Assembly: GCA_024234325.1 (NCBI GenBank)
Contig: JACKOJ010000001.1
Span: forward strand, 620,001 to 684,000
Length of the DNA: 64,000 nucleotides
DNA from: Pseudomonadales bacterium
Lineage (GTDB): Bacteria; Pseudomonadota; Gammaproteobacteria; Pseudomonadales; Pseudohongiellaceae
Reading direction: 5' to 3'
The position numbers were made by a program, and so were the translations under genes. Of the stretch, positions 62,801-64,000 are shown in pieces. Every line of letters starts with the position of its first letter. Within the stretch, counting starts at the first letter, position 1. A model generated the notes under the pieces. That model ran no database searches. It saw only the letters and a program-made list of their open reading frames with translations, and was not told where the DNA came from.

Positions 62801-64000
62801 CCGTTGGTGACAATGACCTTGACCGGCCCGGGATTGGACTGTGTCAGGGCAAGAATCACCGTGCCGCCGTCAGCCGGCACATAGGTGTACGTAGCGACCC
62901 CGTCGCCTGCCGTGCCGTTGTTCAGCGTTCCACTACCGCTGATGAGAGTCCAGTCGCCATCGGAGGTGTCCGCGGTGATGCGAACGGTGCCGTAATAGTC
63001 CGTGTCCCGGGTGTGCGTCAGGCCTTCGTGCTTGCTGATGCGAAGCTGCAGTCCCGTGGGCGAGCACACCGTCGCCTCACCACCATATTCCGACACACGG
63101 AAGTGGCCGATATAGCCGTCTTCCACCACGTGCAGAGCATCGATAAACAGGTTCGCTTCATCACCTGTAGAATCGAAAATGCCCAACTCGACATCGCCGA
63201 GGAACAGGTTTTCGGTTTCCTCGTCGGTCCGGTTGATCTGCACGACATCGTCTTTCGTGAACAGGGTGCCGAACTGAGGATCCCAGGACAAACCTACACC
63301 GGCAATAATTTCATCTTCTGCCGAGTTGCTGGCGGAGATAATCAGTTGGTCGAGGGTCCCATTGGGATTGTTGGGATCAACCCGCATGTAGAAACCGTCA
63401 ATCGTGGTGGTGCTCGCCACATTGAAGCCGCCCGCAGCGGAACCATCGAAGAACATGCTCGCAGTGCCGGTAGTCGGGTTGTAGGCGATGATGTCGGCGC
63501 TGGTGAAGGAGACTCCACCAATCGTACTGCCCCCTGCCGCGGGCGTGGCGCTGAAATAGATCGTGCAACCGTAGGGCGATGTCTGCTTGCAGTCTCCCAG
63601 GGTATAGACCGAATTGATGTCCACATCACCCGGGTTCGCACCACCGAACAGTGCGGAACCATCAAACAGCATGCGAGCCGTACCCAGAATCGGGTCGTAG
63701 ATCACCAGATCCCCTTTGTCGAAGGCCAGATTGTTGCTGCCGACCGTGCTGCCATTCTGGTCCGATGAAATGACAAGATGCCCGTTCTTCATCAGATGCA
63801 CAGCGTCCGCATCCCGCACATCGAAACCAAGAGCGCTGTTATCGAAGAACATCTCCGCGGTATCCGTCACCGGATCGTAGATGATGTAGTCGTCGTCCTC
63901 GAAATTGCTCAGGCCGCCAATTGTGGTCTGCTCTCCCAGTGAGCTGACCGACATCAGGAATTTTTCCTGGGACGCCACCGGCGGTCCCTGAATTTCCGTA
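59815..64000 (-). CDS. MshQ-like large secreted protein with C-terminal DUF6701 (5' end outside window)
   Basis: About 1394 residues are visible and the frame stays open at the window edge, so the N-terminus is missing; a GTG at 63978 is not a convincing start. The visible N-terminal part has four approximately 60-residue repeats around (D)IIxYxPxTxTAxMxFDxSA (near 63900, 63705, 63500 and 63250). Then come an Ig/invasin-like module (GSGTLNNGTAGDGVATYTY), a jelly-roll-like segment (about 62250-62700), a second copy of the Ig-like module (GGGTLVNGTANDGVATYTF), and a long DUF6701 region as in MshQ of MSHA pilus loci, ending FGQYRMHDRIINWQEIYNRPTP. It is probably extracellular or pilus-associated. 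No msh genes lie inside the window. Confidence 0.82.
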   Translation of the reverse strand, partial: TEIQGPPVASQEKFLMSVSSLGEQTTIGGLSNFEDDDYIIYDPVTDTAEMFFDNSALGFDVRDADAVHLMKNGHLVISSDQNGSTVGSNNLAFDKGDLVIYDPILGTARMLFDGSALFGGANPGDVDINSVYTLGDCKQTSPYGCTIYFSATPAAGGSTIGGVSFTSADIIAYNPTTGTASMFFDGSAAGGFNVASTTTIDGFYMRVDPNNPNGTLDQLIISASNSAEDEIIAGVGLSWDPQFGTLFTKDDVVQINRTDEETENLFLGDVELGIFDSTGDEANLFIDALHVVEDGYIGHFRVSEYGGEATVCSPTGLQLRISKHEGLTHTRDTDYYGTVRITADTSDGDWTLISGSGTLNNGTAGDGVATYTYVPADGGTVILALTQSNPGPVKVIVTNGIAREGHPPGSGSEAPTFTYSEGVTLNYLDTFSTVSYANQNGTNAWADNWQEVDALGGGAASGNVKVSGGKAVFTGGANQSLMRSIDLSGATLSSSLILSFSFNYQNLGTFEEFVVEARHSSAAAWQQVALYKRGTTLANVATGSGLSGNLNLSAVMTGTPTGSTQIRFRIVQGYTTGATFSVDDVKVTAETTDCNVSPLGVNHYEIKIGGMTSGTYNGVACVGVEVVITAHDVAHSPIEPGAITLNLNTSTTTSKGNWSRVISGGGTLVNGTANDGVATYTFPTGQNSVTLHFDYTNPSTDPEVVNINVSDGTNTEILSEDPNYSVSKVGLRFFNSGTLDAVTPIPLQIAGKASNVNPNASQLFVQAVSSSGTNPSICNPLFSVGQTLDIEFAAQCDDPTACVDATETFQVNSTTVPLLDTGDPVNYATVPITLTDVGGGVPGAPIVINYSDVGKMRLLSSFNIPYGDNVDPQLATKSGSKITATSNQFIVRPFGFDIDFSDGRQTNGTGDASYAADHNGSLWRIAGQSFDTTVTAVGWQAGDDTNNDGVPDAGANLSDNHATPNFDVDSASAAYKVKLSIIENKVPGGIAGVLSNDDFDGFSLGANTHSVIYNEVGIIDLRADIVNTSNTVIPYLGTQNIEGRVLNVGRFYPNRFTVAQKSLTGRADMSCTPDSSFTYMNEPFEVSVQLTAKGLTDSGNYTTVNYRGNYAKLDTYAELALVAIDDVTGASDVNYTSRLANSSVPTTFGTSWSNGIVTLTGNLIFQRNSPAAPDGPFTDMQIAFKPTDNDGVTIDPARIDPLTSLGVLDVDLDVFPTEPGTAVYHLIDEHEFRYGRLIVNNAYGPETEALALTFLVEYFNGSEFVRNTLDDCTLIDVADLSFVGGTYTGDLDPGDTVLSSPDTATFLDGQTQGLENVATPSDSPLQTSAPGEGNAGTVNITLDLNAAGLLYLGFEWDDQDNDYNENPTGQIEFGQYRMHDRIINWQEIYNRPTP

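Noticed and set aside
63978..64000. GTG at 63978 as the start of the MshQ-like gene
   Set aside because: The frame is open to the window edge, there is no signal peptide after the GTG, and a secreted protein is expected, so the gene most likely begins outside.

Overview
The window is a GC-rich, almost fully coding chromosomal segment from a gammaproteobacterium. Protein sequences and gene order both match the Pseudomonas/Cellvibrio-type lineage, and the type IV pilus genes plus a MSHA-type (MshQ-like) protein suggest an aquatic or marine member. I cannot name the genus from sequence alone. Two blocks that lie apart in Pseudomonas are joined here: dapB-carAB-greA-yhbY-ftsH-folP-glmM-tpiA-secG-tRNA-rimP-nusA, and hemE through ntrBC.

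Layout. 1-9493: minus-strand housekeeping block with nusA (cut by the window start), rimP, tRNA-fMet, tRNA-Leu, secG, tpiA, glmM, folP, ftsH and greA, with yhbY on the plus strand. 9490-14927: carB, carA and dapB; carA has its own promoter, a 14-codon leader ORF and a terminator-like attenuator. 15168-16525: an ECF sigma factor with a membrane-anchored DUF3379 partner. 16542-21786: an acyl-CoA dehydrogenase, comF, a plug-less TonB-receptor-like barrel, folK and hemE. 21920-33489: damX-like, aroB, aroK and pilQPONM, divergent from PBP1A. 33598-41500: rpmE, chorismate mutase, priA, an FtsN-like SPOR protein, hslVU, a DUF971 protein, ubiE and ubiJ. 41529-44255: an accessory insert made of three 91-bp palindromes in a 143-bp tandem array, followed by a bufferin-type RiPP metallophore operon (bufA2-like precursor, DUF692 maturase, DUF2063 partner). 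44401-48582: ubiB, hisI, hisE and tatABC. 48649-55137: dtd, proline iminopeptidase, typA, trkH and thiI. 55196-59782: the nitrogen module glnA-ntrB-ntrC with NtrC and sigma-54 sites. 59815-64000: a very large MshQ-like secreted protein that runs off the window end.

The most distinctive system is the bufferin operon that splits the conserved ubiE-ubiJ-ubiB cluster. Its precursor peptide is an internal duplication in which the first module keeps three cysteines and lacks three others that the second module carries. Other notable signals are the carAB attenuator, the glnA upstream region (two NtrC sites 30 bp apart and a near-consensus sigma-54 promoter), a separate NtrC site before ntrB, a tRNA-like remnant beside the initiator tRNA gene, and the absence of rlmE next to ftsH.
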